Assembly: GCF_025151215.1 (NCBI RefSeq)
Contig: NZ_CP102286.1
Span: 2,914,001 to 2,978,000, forward strand
Origin: Parabacteroides merdae ATCC 43184
GTDB taxonomy: Bacteria > Bacteroidota > Bacteroidia > Bacteroidales > Tannerellaceae
Reading direction: 5' to 3'
DNA: 64,000 bases
The notes beneath the pieces were generated by a model that saw only the letters and a list, made by a program, of their open reading frames with translations, did no database searches and was not told the origin of the DNA. Every line of letters starts with the position of its first letter. Position 1 is the stretch's first letter. Below, piece after piece: positions 8,713-17,776 of the stretch. Both the position numbers and the translations under genes were made by a program.

Positions 8713-8734
8713 CCTCCCGTAAGAGTTACGTGAA

Positions 8735-9559
8735 ATGATACAAGAAGGTATTACACAGATAGACATCAAACAGGTATTACGGCAAAAGGCGCCTTCGGCT
8801 GCCCGTAAGATTCCCGGTTTTATGGTTGACTATCTGATCCGTACTGTTCATCAGGATGAGCTGAACGAGATCCTCCGCCGGTATCACGATAAAGACGGGG
8901 TAGCGTTCATGCAGGAGTTGATCGGATATTTTGACTTGAATCTGGAACTGGTAAACGAAGAGAATATTCCTGCCGAAGGGCGGTACATATTCGCTTCCAA
9001 CCATCCGCTGGGCGGACTGGACGGGATTTGCCTGTCGGCCATTATCGGCGGACGTTTCGACGGGAAGATCCGCTACCTGGTGAACGACCTGCTGCTCTAC
9101 CTGTCTAACCTGAGGTCGATCTTCGTCCCTATCAACAAACATGGGGCGCAGGGGAAAAAGAACGCCGAACTGATCGAAAAGGCATACGCTTCGGACAACC
9201 AAATCATCACATTTCCCGCCGGTTTATGCTCACGCAAACAAAACGGGAAGATACAGGACACCGAATGGAAGAAGTCGTTTATCCAAAAGGCCGTGGAATA
9301 CCGGCGGGACATCGTACCGGTGTTTTTCGAAGGACGTAACTCCAATTTTTTCTACCGTCTCGCCAACATGCGGAAAGCATTGGGCATAAAGATGAATTAC
9401 GAAATGATCTACCTGCCCGACGAGATGTTCAAAAGCAAGCACAAGACATACAGCATCCATTTCGGGAAACCGATTCCCTGGCAAACTTTCGACAGTAGCC
9501 GTAAACCGGCTGAGTGGGCTGAGTGGGTGAAGGAAATCGTCTATAATCTAAAGAAATAA
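8735..9559 (+). CDS. glsA: PlsC-like O-acyltransferase, probable glycine-lipid synthase GlsA
   Basis: The 274-aa protein belongs to the lysophospholipid acyltransferase superfamily. The acyltransferase motif is seen as SNHPLGGLDG (catalytic H90, with D96 five residues on rather than the usual four), followed by an FVPINKHG substrate segment and FPAGLCSRK, the counterpart of FPEGTRS. In Bacteroides thetaiotaomicron a homologous acyltransferase (GlsA) adds the second acyl chain to N-acyl-glycine to make glycine lipids, together with the GNAT-fold GlsB. The gene 13 bp downstream here is the GlsB-type partner, which supports this role over glycerolipid synthesis. The function is inferred from the family and the pairing. 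Confidence 0.82.
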   Translation: MIQEGITQIDIKQVLRQKAPSAARKIPGFMVDYLIRTVHQDELNEILRRYHDKDGVAFMQELIGYFDLNLELVNEENIPAEGRYIFASNHPLGGLDGICLSAIIGGRFDGKIRYLVNDLLLYLSNLRSIFVPINKHGAQGKKNAELIEKAYASDNQIITFPAGLCSRKQNGKIQDTEWKKSFIQKAVEYRRDIVPVFFEGRNSNFFYRLANMRKALGIKMNYEMIYLPDEMFKSKHKTYSIHFGKPIPWQTFDSSRKPAEWAEWVKEIVYNLKK

Positions 9560-9572
9560 TTGATTTTATTAT

Positions 9573-10538
9573 ATGCAAGACATCATCAAACCGATTGACC
9601 GTGCTCTCCTGAAAGCTGAACTGACCGGGGACAAGAAGCTGAGGAGGACCAACAAATCCAACAATGAGATATACATTATCACAGCCCACGACTCTCCCAA
9701 CGTGATGCAGGAGATCGGGCGACTCAGGGAAATCGCTTTCCGATATTACGGAGGTGGGACCGGCTTTCCGGTCGATATCGACGAATACGATACGATGGAC
9801 GACGCTTACCGCCAGCTTATCGTATGGAGCCCTGAAGACGAACAGATTTTAGGCGGCTACCGCTTCCTCTGCGGTTCGGATGTAAAATTCGACAAAGCCG
9901 GCAAACCTGTTTTAGCAACTTCCCACCTTTTCAATTTCTCCGATAAGTTCAATAAAGAATATTTACCGTACACGGTCGAGCTGGGCCGTTCGTTCGTAAC
10001 GCTAGAATACCAGTCGACCCGTAGTGGCAGCGCAAAAGGATTGTTCGTATTGGACAATCTTTGGGATGGCCTGGGAGCTCTTTCCGTGGTGGACCCCAGC
10101 TTGCAGTATTACTTCGGGAAGGTAACGATGTATAACACCTATAATTCCGAAGCCCGCAACATGATCCTGTATTTTCTGAACATGCACTTCCCCGACCCGG
10201 AGAAACTGATCACTCCGATCTGCCCATTGGAAACAGGCACGGATCCAGAAAAAATGCAGGAGCTTTTCAAGTATGACAACTTCAAGGACAATTACAAGGT
10301 CTTGAACCAAGAAGTCCGCAAGTTCGGCATCAATGTGCCGCCGTTGGTCAATGCTTATATGAGCCTCTCCCCTAAAATGCGTGTATTCGGCACCGCTATC
10401 AACCATGAGTTCGGGGAGGTGGAAGAGACCGGCATCCTGATCGCCATCAATGAAATTCTCGAAGACAAAAAGAAACGTCATATCGAAACCTATCTGAACG
10501 AGGAAGGCAAATCGGCCGACTTGATACGCAATAGTTAA
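9573..10538 (+). CDS. glsB: GNAT-fold N-acyltransferase, probable GlsB (glycine lipid, hemolysin-like/OlsB family)
   Basis: The 321-aa protein belongs to the acyl-ACP-dependent N-acyltransferases related to OlsB of ornithine-lipid synthesis. Segments seen include VMQEIGRLREIAFRYYGGGTG, VWSPEDEQILGGYRFLCG and YTVELGRSFV, followed by a C-terminal part with FGINVPPLVNAYMSLSPKMRVFGTAINHEFGEVEETG. GlsB of Bacteroides N-acylates glycine, the first step to glycine lipids and their derivatives. It is co-transcribed with the O-acyltransferase upstream (13-bp gap) and ends in a strong terminator. Confidence 0.83.
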   Translation: MQDIIKPIDRALLKAELTGDKKLRRTNKSNNEIYIITAHDSPNVMQEIGRLREIAFRYYGGGTGFPVDIDEYDTMDDAYRQLIVWSPEDEQILGGYRFLCGSDVKFDKAGKPVLATSHLFNFSDKFNKEYLPYTVELGRSFVTLEYQSTRSGSAKGLFVLDNLWDGLGALSVVDPSLQYYFGKVTMYNTYNSEARNMILYFLNMHFPDPEKLITPICPLETGTDPEKMQELFKYDNFKDNYKVLNQEVRKFGINVPPLVNAYMSLSPKMRVFGTAINHEFGEVEETGILIAINEILEDKKKRHIETYLNEEGKSADLIRNS

Positions 10539-10559
10539 AACGGGATATAAAGACATACG

Positions 10560-10612
10560 AAGAGCCATGTACGCCAGATGATGCATCATCCGCATACATG
10601 GCTCTTTTATGT
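10560..10612. terminator. Bidirectional terminator with nested palindrome
   Basis: A perfect 12-bp stem pairs AAGAGCCATGTA (10560-10571) with TACATGGCTCTT (10595-10606), with a TTTTATGTTT tail. The loop itself contains the perfect palindrome GATGATGCATCATC (10577-10590). It lies between converging glsB and the DUF3109 gene. Confidence 0.85.
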
Positions 10613-10623
10613 TTAGCCTTAAA

Positions 10624-11208
10624 TCACTCTTCGTTCTTCTGTTTCTCCCACTCTCCGGCAATCTCCTCAAGAGCCTCGTACCAGTCCTTTCCGAAACGGC
10701 GGACCAGCGGTTCCTTCAGAAACTTATAGACCGGGAGTTTTTCTTTCTTACCCAGTATCTCTGCGGCTTTGCAGATACTCCAGCGATTATAATTAACTGC
10801 TTCGAACGTATCGTACTTTTCCACACGTATCGGGTAAAGGTGGCAGGAAACCGGTTTATAGAAAGAGAGCTTACCTTCGCGATAGGCCTTCTCCACCGCA
10901 CACTTGCAAGTTCCGTCCGCATCATAACAGGTAAAAACACAGTCTTTCCCGTTTACGATAGAAGTCACTAAGTCTCCCTCTTCATCAATATAGGCAACGC
11001 CTTGTTTCTTGATGATCTCCTGAGCTTTTGGCGCCAGATCGTCCCAGATAACCGGAAGGGCTTTTTCCAGTTCGCCCACCTCTTCCTCCAGCAGGGGTGC
11101 ACCGGAATCACCTTCCACACAGCAAATACCTTTGCAATGCGACAGATCGCATAAGAACTGGCGTTCGAGAACGTCGAGGCTGACTAGGGTATTGTCTATT
11201 TGAATCAC
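10624..11208 (-). CDS. DUF3109 family cysteine-rich protein
   Basis: The 194-aa cytoplasmic protein matches DUF3109, widespread in Bacteroidetes and of unknown function. Cysteines are arranged as for metal binding: C20, C25, C29 and C30 (FLCDLSHCKGICC), then GKDCVFTCYDADGTCKC, PVSCHLYPIRV and WSICKAA. This resembles the YkgJ-type Cys cluster thought to bind iron or zinc. An iterated AT-rich arm begins 6 bp upstream of its start, separating it from the four-helix-bundle gene. Confidence 0.85.
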   Translation of the reverse strand: MIQIDNTLVSLDVLERQFLCDLSHCKGICCVEGDSGAPLLEEEVGELEKALPVIWDDLAPKAQEIIKKQGVAYIDEEGDLVTSIVNGKDCVFTCYDADGTCKCAVEKAYREGKLSFYKPVSCHLYPIRVEKYDTFEAVNYNRWSICKAAEILGKKEKLPVYKFLKEPLVRRFGKDWYEALEEIAGEWEKQKNEE

Positions 11209-11213
11209 TTCTT

Positions 11214-11652
11214 AAATTGAAAATTAAAAATTGAAAATTAGAAAATAAATGCTTATCTCCCTAATGATGATTTTACAGACTTGACTATGCTAACCAAAAG
11301 AGCAATCAATTCCTTACAATCAATCGAGATAGATTTATAAATCTGTTCACTTAAATAATCCGTATCTCTCAATAAAGAGAGCCAATAAAATGTTTCATTA
11401 GCTTCTTTCAAAGCAACATTCATTTTATTAAGAAAATCAGCACTACTTTGCGCATGATGTGCTTCTGCAACCAATGCTCCTATAGCAGTACCGCTCCGCA
11501 ACATCTGTTTTGATAAGACATACTCCTTTTGATCATTTGTTAAAAACTTGTATGCGTTCACTATACGAATAGCAAACGCATACGATTTAGTCTGGATCAC
11601 ATTATTCACCAGTCTTATTTTTTAATTTTTAATTCTTAATTTTTAATTCTTT
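11214..11652. repeat. Inverted iterated arms enclosing the four-helix-bundle gene
   Basis: The left arm (11214-11246) is made of AAATTGAAAATTA iterations. The right arm (about 11615-11652) is made of TTAATTTTTAATTC iterations and is largely its reverse complement. The only gene between them is the S23-type ORF. The right arm supplies the gpmI stop codon (AAT-TAA at 11643-11648). Confidence 0.7.
11253..11609 (-). CDS. Four-helix-bundle protein, S23 / 23S rRNA intervening-sequence protein family
   Basis: The 118-aa all-helical protein has the family hallmarks: an N-terminal FAIRIVNAYKFL helix, LSKQMLRSGTAIGALVAEAHHAQSSADFLNKMNVALKEANET across helices 2 and 3, and WLSLLRDTDYLS before the last helix. 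Family members are encoded inside intervening sequences of 23S rRNA in some bacteria and are structurally related to Avd of diversity-generating retroelements. The molecular function is unknown. It starts with GTG and is visibly more AT-rich than gpmI and the DUF3109 gene. It sits inside paired inverted arms, so it looks inserted between them. No reverse transcriptase or template repeat is nearby. Confidence 0.85.
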   Translation of the reverse strand: MNNVIQTKSYAFAIRIVNAYKFLTNDQKEYVLSKQMLRSGTAIGALVAEAHHAQSSADFLNKMNVALKEANETFYWLSLLRDTDYLSEQIYKSISIDCKELIALLVSIVKSVKSSLGR

Positions 11653-13160
11653 ATCAAGTCCTGCCCTGTCATATCAGCCGGCTGTGCCATGCCCAAAATA
11701 TGCAGGATAGACGGAGCGACATCGGCCAGGACACCGTTTTCCACTTTTGCATTTTTGTTTTCTGTCACATATACAAAAGGAACCGGGTTCAGGGAGTGAG
11801 CCGTGTTGGGAGTACCGTCTTCGTTGAGCGCGTGATCGGCATTACCGTGGTCGGCGATGATGATTACTTCATAGCCATTGGCTTTGGCAGCCTCGACCGT
11901 GTCTTTCACACAGTTGTCGATAGCCGTTACGGCCTTTTCGATGGCACTATAGATACCGGTATGGCCAACCATATCACCATTAGCATAGTTCACGACGATG
12001 AAGTCGAACTTCTGCGTATTGATAGCCTCAACCAACTTGTCCTTTACTTCGTAAGCGCTCATTTCCGGCTTCAGGTCGTAAGTGGCGACTTTCGGGCTCG
12101 GAACCAAGATACGTTCTTCATTTTTGTACGGAGTTTCGCGACCACCGTTAAAGAAGAAAGTCACATGAGCGTACTTCTCCGTCTCGGCGATATGAAGCTG
12201 TGTTTTCCCGTTTTCAGCCAGGTATTCTCCCAATGTGTTCTGGACGTTTTCCTTGTCGAACAGGATATGGACCCCTTTGAAAGAAGCATCGTACGGAGTC
12301 ATGCAGTAATACTGCAAACCAGGGATCGTGTGCATACCCTGTTCCGGCATATCCTGCTGGGTCAGCACGACAGTCAATTCTTTTGCACGGTCGTTGCGGT
12401 AGTTGAAAAAGATCACGACATCACCTTCTTTGATCGTACCATCTACTGTAGCGTTGTTGATCGGTTTGATAAACTCGTCGGTCACGCCTTCATCATACGA
12501 TTCCTGCATGGCCTGAACCATGTCGGTAGCCTGTTTGCCCTTGCCTTCAACCAGCAGGTCGTAGGCTTCTTTCACGCGTTCCCAACGTTTGTCGCGGTCC
12601 ATTGCATAGAAACGACCGACGATGGATGCGATCTTTCCGGCAGACTGTGCACAGTGGGCCGTCAGTTGTTCGATAAATCCTTTACCGCTCTTCGGGTCTG
12701 TGTCGCGACCGTCCATGAAGCAGTGGATGAAAGTATTGTCGATTCCATATTCCTTGGAGATATCGCAAAGTTTGAACAGGTGGTCGAAAGAACTGTGTAC
12801 GCCACCGTTGGAGGTCAACCCCATGAAATGGATATTTTTGCCATGTTCTTTGGCATAAGAGAAGGCAGAAACGATTTCAGGGTTCTTCATGATGCTATTG
12901 TCGGCACAAGCGCGGTTAATCTTCACCAAATCCTGGTAAACGATACGTCCGGCCCCGATATTGAGATGTCCGACTTCAGAGTTACCCATTTGTCCGTCAG
13001 GCAACCCTACGTTTTCACCGCTTGCCTGTAACTGTGAATGAGGATAAGTGGCCAGCAGGCTGTCCCAATAAGGAGTGGGAGTGTTAAAGATTACATCGTC
13101 TTTACCTTGATCGCCGATACCCCAGCCGTCAAGAATCATTAAAAGGGCTTTCTTGCTCAT
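11643..13160 (-). CDS. gpmI: 2,3-bisphosphoglycerate-independent phosphoglycerate mutase
   Basis: GpmI interconverts 3- and 2-phosphoglycerate in glycolysis. The 505-aa length is normal for this alkaline-phosphatase-like enzyme. N-terminal MILDGWG (metal ligand D11), the catalytic serine S61 in [51 protein letters not shown] and the metal site IIADHGNAD are all present. A minus-strand -7 box (TATCTTTG) lies at 13208-13215. The stop codon is supplied by an adjacent iterated arm. Confidence 0.97.
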   Translation of the reverse strand: MSKKALLMILDGWGIGDQGKDDVIFNTPTPYWDSLLATYPHSQLQASGENVGLPDGQMGNSEVGHLNIGAGRIVYQDLVKINRACADNSIMKNPEIVSAFSYAKEHGKNIHFMGLTSNGGVHSSFDHLFKLCDISKEYGIDNTFIHCFMDGRDTDPKSGKGFIEQLTAHCAQSAGKIASIVGRFYAMDRDKRWERVKEAYDLLVEGKGKQATDMVQAMQESYDEGVTDEFIKPINNATVDGTIKEGDVVIFFNYRNDRAKELTVVLTQQDMPEQGMHTIPGLQYYCMTPYDASFKGVHILFDKENVQNTLGEYLAENGKTQLHIAETEKYAHVTFFFNGGRETPYKNEERILVPSPKVATYDLKPEMSAYEVKDKLVEAINTQKFDFIVVNYANGDMVGHTGIYSAIEKAVTAIDNCVKDTVEAAKANGYEVIIIADHGNADHALNEDGTPNTAHSLNPVPFVYVTENKNAKVENGVLADVAPSILHILGMAQPADMTGQDLIKN

Positions 13161-13207
13161 GATTGCTTAATTATTTATTGTTTATACTCATTTTCGTTAT
13201 TCGGGCA

Positions 13208-13215
13208 CAAAGATA
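13208..13215 (-). promoter_or_regulatory. -7 box of the gpmI promoter
   Basis: TATCTTTG on the minus strand lies 48 bp before the gpmI ATG. No clear -33 box is visible. Confidence 0.5.
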
Positions 13216-13252
13216 AGCAATTCCGGGCATATATTGTTTGCTTGGAAAATAT

Positions 13253-13260
13253 TACTTTTG
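13253..13260 (+). promoter_or_regulatory. -7-like box ahead of the YgjP-type metalloprotease
   Basis: TACTTTTG fits TAnnTTTG. It would place transcription start only a few bases before the ATG at 13269, ruling out the upstream TTG at 13242 as the start. The transcript would be nearly leaderless. Confidence 0.4.
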
Positions 13261-13268
13261 TGAACGAT

Positions 13269-13967
13269 ATGGAAAAGACGATACAAGATAAAGAGTTAGG
13301 AACCATCCACCTCCGCACCAGTCCCCGTGCTACCCGTTACACACTGAAAATCTCCAAAGGGACGATTACGGCTACCATGCCTCCGGGTGGAAACGAAGCG
13401 CGTATGCTCGCTTTTATCCGGGAAAACAAGGAAAAACTTCTTGCCGCCCTTGCCAAACATCCCGCCCGCCCGCTCCTGACAGATGAGACGAAGATGCAAA
13501 CCGCAACGTTCCGCCTCCATGTCTTCCGTACCGACCGGGCTAACTTCTATATGAAATTAGACGATGGCGTCCTGCACATCGCCTGTCCCTCGCAGACCGA
13601 CTTCGCCGACGAACGTGTACAAAAACTCCTGAAAGACTTCATTGAGCAAGCCCTCCGGCATGAGGCCCGCCGCCTCTTACCTTCACGGTTGCTCGACCTG
13701 GCCTCCCGGCACGGCTTCACCTGCACGGATGTAAAAATCTTCAACAGCAAAAGCCATTGGGGTAGTTGCACACCACGTCGCAGCATCAATCTCTCTCTTT
13801 CCCTGATGCTCCTGCCCTGGCACCTGATCGACTACGTCCTCCTCCACGAACTTTGCCACACCATCGAGATGAACCACAGTGACCGTTTTTGGGCATTGAT
13901 GGACAAGGTCACAGAGGGGAAAGCGTTAGAACTGAGGAAGGAGTTGAAGAAGTATCATATGCTGTAA
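13269..13967 (+). CDS. YgjP/DUF45 family zinc metallopeptidase-like protein
   Basis: From the ATG at 13269 the protein is 232 aa. The C-terminal half carries the gluzincin-type signature HELCH followed by H in LLHELCHTIEMNHSDRFWALM, preceded by the family's SKSHWGSCTPRRSINLSLSLMLLP. This places it in the YgjP-like / DUF45 M48-related group (SprT-like fold). Its cellular substrate is unknown. The open frame reaches a TTG at 13242, but this overlaps a promoter-like box, so the ATG is preferred. It is divergent from gpmI. Confidence 0.88.
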   Translation: MEKTIQDKELGTIHLRTSPRATRYTLKISKGTITATMPPGGNEARMLAFIRENKEKLLAALAKHPARPLLTDETKMQTATFRLHVFRTDRANFYMKLDDGVLHIACPSQTDFADERVQKLLKDFIEQALRHEARRLLPSRLLDLASRHGFTCTDVKIFNSKSHWGSCTPRRSINLSLSLMLLPWHLIDYVLLHELCHTIEMNHSDRFWALMDKVTEGKALELRKELKKYHML

Positions 13968-14378
13968 GCCGGATTGCGGAATATCTGATTATTCAGTCCT
14001 TGGGATAATCGTTCCATGATCTCGATGTTGCTTAAGACATATGACCACTTCTTATAAAGCGTGTCACAAAATCGTTTTCCACTTCCTCTGTCACTGTATC
14101 ACTGATTTCTTTGTACCAATTGATATTCAACTTGTCTTATTTGTGATATATGCCCGTTTTCTCTATCACTACGGTATCACACCCCTATCACTGGCAATTT
14201 GGATAAAAATAGGCACTCCGCTTATATACAACTGTATATTAATACATTACAAATAACAAAAACAATAAACACCCTATTTCCATCCCTGCAAACCACTCGA
14301 TTATTTTATGTAAAAACGGCTATAAAATAGGTAAAACCGGGTAGTTTTTATTGTCTGGCACAGTACTTTAGTTGCCGG

Positions 14379-14457
14379 ACATCCCCATGTTACCCCCTCT
14401 TACACCCGGATGTACCGGCTCTCTACACCCGGATGTTAAGGATGGCAACATGGGGGT
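14379..14457. other. Candidate structured element with paired direct repeats
   Basis: Within the roughly 980-bp gene-free stretch 13968-14944, two copies of TACACCCGGATGT (14401-14413 and 14424-14436, period 23) lie between two arms. The arms are ACATCCCCATGTTACC (14379-14394) and GGCAACATGGGGGTGT (14444-14459), which are complementary in 14 of 16 positions. No ORF with protein-family features covers it. It may be a small RNA or a regulatory hairpin. Outside this element and the two terminators I see nothing supportable in the stretch. Confidence 0.4.
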
Positions 14458-14661
14458 GTTTACGGAATTATCTGCTTGTTTCTGCTAAATAAAGAGAGGG
14501 CTTTTGTGAAATGAAGAACCGTATTTCGCCAATTTAATACCTATTCAACAATATGATAAAACGTCATATTGGAAAATTTTGATGCGGTTGCCCTGTTACT
14601 TCGACGGTAAATATATCGTCATAAAGGACGGAAGATCAAGTATCTTTCCTATTTCTTTCCA

Positions 14662-14708
14662 GAAAAAACGAATCCCCTGCAATCATTGACTACAGGGGAT
14701 TGTTTTTT
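14662..14708. terminator. Orphan bidirectional terminator
   Basis: The stem AATCCCCTG (14671-14679) / CAGGGGATT (14693-14701) is flanked by A6 on the left and T6 on the right, so both strands get a U-run. The nearest plus-strand gene ends 700 bp upstream, which hints at an unannotated plus-strand transcript. It could also back up termination of the DUF6383 gene on the minus strand. Confidence 0.75.
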
Positions 14709-14895
14709 GTCTGCTTCGGTCTTCACAGAGGGAGAGCAGATGAACTTTTTTTAATTTCATTACTTTAGTATTAATATTCACCGCTTGTTCGCCCTCGCGG
14801 GGTAATTGGTCGATCCGGACGGAGAGCTGTAAAAGCTGATGTGTTCCGGGAATACCACACGATGAATCTTAGAATTATTTGATTTTAATATTTCG

Positions 14896-14927
14896 AAAGT
14901 GCCGCGCACTGATGTACGCGACACTTT
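14896..14927 (-). terminator. Stem-loop after the first DUF6383 gene
   Basis: AAAGTGCCGCG (14896-14906) pairs with CGCGACACTTT (14917-14927). The single mismatch becomes a G-U pair on the minus-strand RNA. It lies 17 bp past the stop codon. The T-run is poor. Confidence 0.55.
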
Positions 14928-14944
14928 TACAATCTATTTGCCAA

Positions 14945-17650
14945 TTACTTAACAATAGCTTTAACAGCTTCTTCGCCTTCAACAGCTACTACAACCACAC
15001 CCTGAGGAGCAGCGATAGTTGCGTTGTCGGAAGTGATAACTGTGTTAGCCACTACCTGGCCTAAAATGTTGCTGACAACAACTTTCTTACCGGTAGCGCC
15101 TACGATCTGAACACCACCTTCAGTAGCGATCACTTTCACTTCAGATACTTCAACACCTTCGTTTGCAGTAGGAGCTTCAGCAGCGTCCAAAGTAAATACC
15201 TGAGGAGCAACAGTGTTAGAGAAGATAACCGTACCGTTAACTACAGCCAAACTCTTGTTTGTATTAAGAGCTACGATTTCATAACCTTCACCGTCAACAA
15301 CTTTGAAGCCAACAAGAGAAGTATTCTTAGCATCTCTTACTTTATATTTATTCTGTTTGCCATCTTTCAGATCGCCAGTATAAGCAATCGTATCAGCAAC
15401 AACAGTTACACCACGGAAGATTGCGCTGTCGCCTGTAGCATTGTTTGCAACGAAGTCACCCTTAGCAGCCAAAACGTTACCAACGATTGTGTCGTTCTTA
15501 ACTTCTGCACCTTTGTAGATGTAGTAACCATATTCTGTATTGTCATCGCCACGATTCACATAAGCAGAGTCAACATACAGAGAGAAGTCAGAATCATCAG
15601 CAGCAGCTTTCAGTTCGTCACCTACGCGCAACATCTTAGCGATACCAGCAGAAGCAGTCAACATTTCACTACCGTTTACTACATTGTAATGACCTGCATC
15701 AACCTTAGCATAGACAGGAGCTTCAGCACCTTCGATGTTGAAGTAAGTTTCAACACTTGCAGTCGGATTATCATAAGTTACAGTAAGATTAGAGATATTC
15801 ATTGTAACCATCTTAGCAGTATTTTCATTAGCAGCTACCACCTTATAAGAGCCACCGACAGGATTTTCTGCGAAGAAGAAACGTTTTTGATTTTCATTAA
15901 CAGCTCCGTTAGTAGAAGATGTCAATTTTACAACAGCGCCTTCATAAGCAAATCGACCTTCAGCATTATAAGCTTTTTCCATTGCATAAGCAACACGAAC
16001 CAATGTATCACCTAAAGTCTGAGCACCATAATAAATAGTATCACCAACAGTAGCCAAATCAGCCCCTTCCATCAGACGCAATTCAACAGCTTTGTCAGCA
16101 CCTTTAGCACCAGCAATTACAGAATCCTGAACCAAAGTCAAATAGATATCATCAGCAGCTTTAGAAGCCAGATTGAACTTAACAGCACCGTAACCCATTT
16201 CTTCTTTTGTATAGTACTTGTAACCGATGTGCTTGTTAGCCATATCTACATCGAGTTTTGTGAATACCAAAGTATCACCACCAACAGTAGTGTAAATGCT
16301 CTTAGCTGCATCTACTGCGTACAAAGGTTGATTTGTAAACGGTTGTGCCGGAGCAACAACAGCTAAACTTTCACCATTAGAGCCTGTGGTAACGCCTGAA
16401 GAAACAGTTGCAGAGACAATATCACGAGCCTGAGCAGAATAAGTACCATCTTCGTTTTCCTTTACATAGAACTGAGTAGAAGGAACATATACAGAAGCAG
16501 CTTCGGCATAAGTACCACTTGTACCAGTCAAATACTTATCATTATTAGTTGCATTACCGCCTGTACCTTTAAACTGCAAAGAATAAACACCTGTTCCACC
16601 AGCCAGTTTAACCGGAGTACCTTTAGAGATTGTGATAAGCGGAGCATTGATCTGGATAGAGTCTACAACCAACTTAGCACTACCATCAAAGCTCTTGTAA
16701 CCTACAAGATAAGTAACTCCTGAACCAGCACCATGATCTGCAACTTCAAATTCGCCAGCTGTATTGAAACGAACAATAGAATCAGTTGTCATAACGATAG
16801 AATCGTTACCCAAGTCCATTTTCAAAGTAAATGTCTGCAAACCTTCATTCAAAGCACCTTTATATGCAGAAGATGTAACAGTAATAGTTGTATCCAACTG
16901 GAAAGAAGCAGCTTTTACAGAAGCGGCAGTACCCACCATTACAGTATCGATTGTAATATACTGCGGCTTCTTTGTACCCTTCGTGCTGTTTTCCTGACCA
17001 ACTACCTGGAAGCGGAATTTGTTACCGACAGGAACCGGAATCAATTCATTAGCAGTGAAAAGACCACCGTCACGACCGGCAAAGTCAAATTTGAATGAAG
17101 GAAGAACCGGAGCAAGGTCTGCTTTTGTTACATCATAATTTGCTTCAGCTGCTTCTACTGTGAAAACAGCAGCCGTACCTGTTGCACCAGCTTTGTCAGT
17201 TTTGCCATCAACCATCAACAAGCCGGTAGTTTGAGACATCTCAACCAACTTGCCATCAGTAGTTGTACCGATAATACTATAACCACCCGTACCATGTTTA
17301 ATTTTAAATTCGCTAATACCAGCAGCAATAGCCGTACCGAATTTATCTGCGCCATTCAATTTAGCAGAGAAAGAAAGCTGTTTCTGAGTAGCTTTGTTCG
17401 TCAATGTGTAGATAGAGTCATTACCCGGCATATTGACACGAACCAAATTGGCTTTCCACAAAGCAGAGTCCATATCCGCCTTAGTAGTACCTTTACTACC
17501 AAGTGTCACAGAGTCTGCCAAAGAAGCCTTATCCCAAGTCAGGTAAGTAGAACTGGTCTTCAAATGCACATACTTGTCACCGATCTGTGCATAAGAGACA
17601 GTAGCAATTGCTGCGAAGGCAGCAACGAGAGTAGAAAATCTCTTGTTCAT
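14945..17650 (-). CDS. DUF6383-type exported protein with type IX-like C-terminal domain
   Basis: The 901-aa protein has a signal peptide (MNKRFSTLVAAFAAIATVSYA). The long body is rich in Ala, Thr, Val and Asp, with repeated short beta-type segments. The last ~70 residues form a compact domain (VSEVKVIATEGGVQIVGATG, KKVVVSNILGQVV, a C-terminal EEAVKAIVK). That domain resembles type A sorting domains of type IX secretion cargo (G--V-I-N-LGQ-V ... K--VK). A second protein at 38398-41724 ends in almost the same 70 residues although the bodies differ. Surface location is inferred. The function is unknown. Confidence 0.75.
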   Translation of the reverse strand: MNKRFSTLVAAFAAIATVSYAQIGDKYVHLKTSSTYLTWDKASLADSVTLGSKGTTKADMDSALWKANLVRVNMPGNDSIYTLTNKATQKQLSFSAKLNGADKFGTAIAAGISEFKIKHGTGGYSIIGTTTDGKLVEMSQTTGLLMVDGKTDKAGATGTAAVFTVEAAEANYDVTKADLAPVLPSFKFDFAGRDGGLFTANELIPVPVGNKFRFQVVGQENSTKGTKKPQYITIDTVMVGTAASVKAASFQLDTTITVTSSAYKGALNEGLQTFTLKMDLGNDSIVMTTDSIVRFNTAGEFEVADHGAGSGVTYLVGYKSFDGSAKLVVDSIQINAPLITISKGTPVKLAGGTGVYSLQFKGTGGNATNNDKYLTGTSGTYAEAASVYVPSTQFYVKENEDGTYSAQARDIVSATVSSGVTTGSNGESLAVVAPAQPFTNQPLYAVDAAKSIYTTVGGDTLVFTKLDVDMANKHIGYKYYTKEEMGYGAVKFNLASKAADDIYLTLVQDSVIAGAKGADKAVELRLMEGADLATVGDTIYYGAQTLGDTLVRVAYAMEKAYNAEGRFAYEGAVVKLTSSTNGAVNENQKRFFFAENPVGGSYKVVAANENTAKMVTMNISNLTVTYDNPTASVETYFNIEGAEAPVYAKVDAGHYNVVNGSEMLTASAGIAKMLRVGDELKAAADDSDFSLYVDSAYVNRGDDNTEYGYYIYKGAEVKNDTIVGNVLAAKGDFVANNATGDSAIFRGVTVVADTIAYTGDLKDGKQNKYKVRDAKNTSLVGFKVVDGEGYEIVALNTNKSLAVVNGTVIFSNTVAPQVFTLDAAEAPTANEGVEVSEVKVIATEGGVQIVGATGKKVVVSNILGQVVANTVITSDNATIAAPQGVVVVAVEGEEAVKAIVK

Positions 17651-17714
17651 AATCTAAATTTTAATATTAATAATACAGTTAATTGAAATATCAGTTCTTA
17701 CTTCTTACTATCAT

Positions 17715-17742
17715 TATGTACACGTATATATAATGTACACGT
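17715..17742. promoter_or_regulatory. Direct ATGTACACGT pair upstream of the first DUF6383 gene
   Basis: Two copies of ATGTACACGT (17716-17725 and 17733-17742) are spaced 17 bp start to start, 65-92 bp ahead of the start codon. The spacing suggests a dimeric regulator site, but no regulator is known. Confidence 0.35.
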
Positions 17743-17776
17743 GTTAACATTTGTACTTTGATAGCAAAAACGATCC

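Noticed and set aside
11253..11609. Diversity-generating retroelement suggested by the Avd-related four-helix protein
   Set aside because: No reverse transcriptase, template repeat or variable repeat occurs in the window.
14041..14256. Small plus-strand ORF in the 14-kb gap
   Set aside because: Its composition is hydrophobic and low in information, with no promoter box, no homology cue and no conserved start context.
14760..14880. Possible tRNA-like GGTCGATCC segment
   Set aside because: No acceptor stem or anticodon arm can be formed around it.
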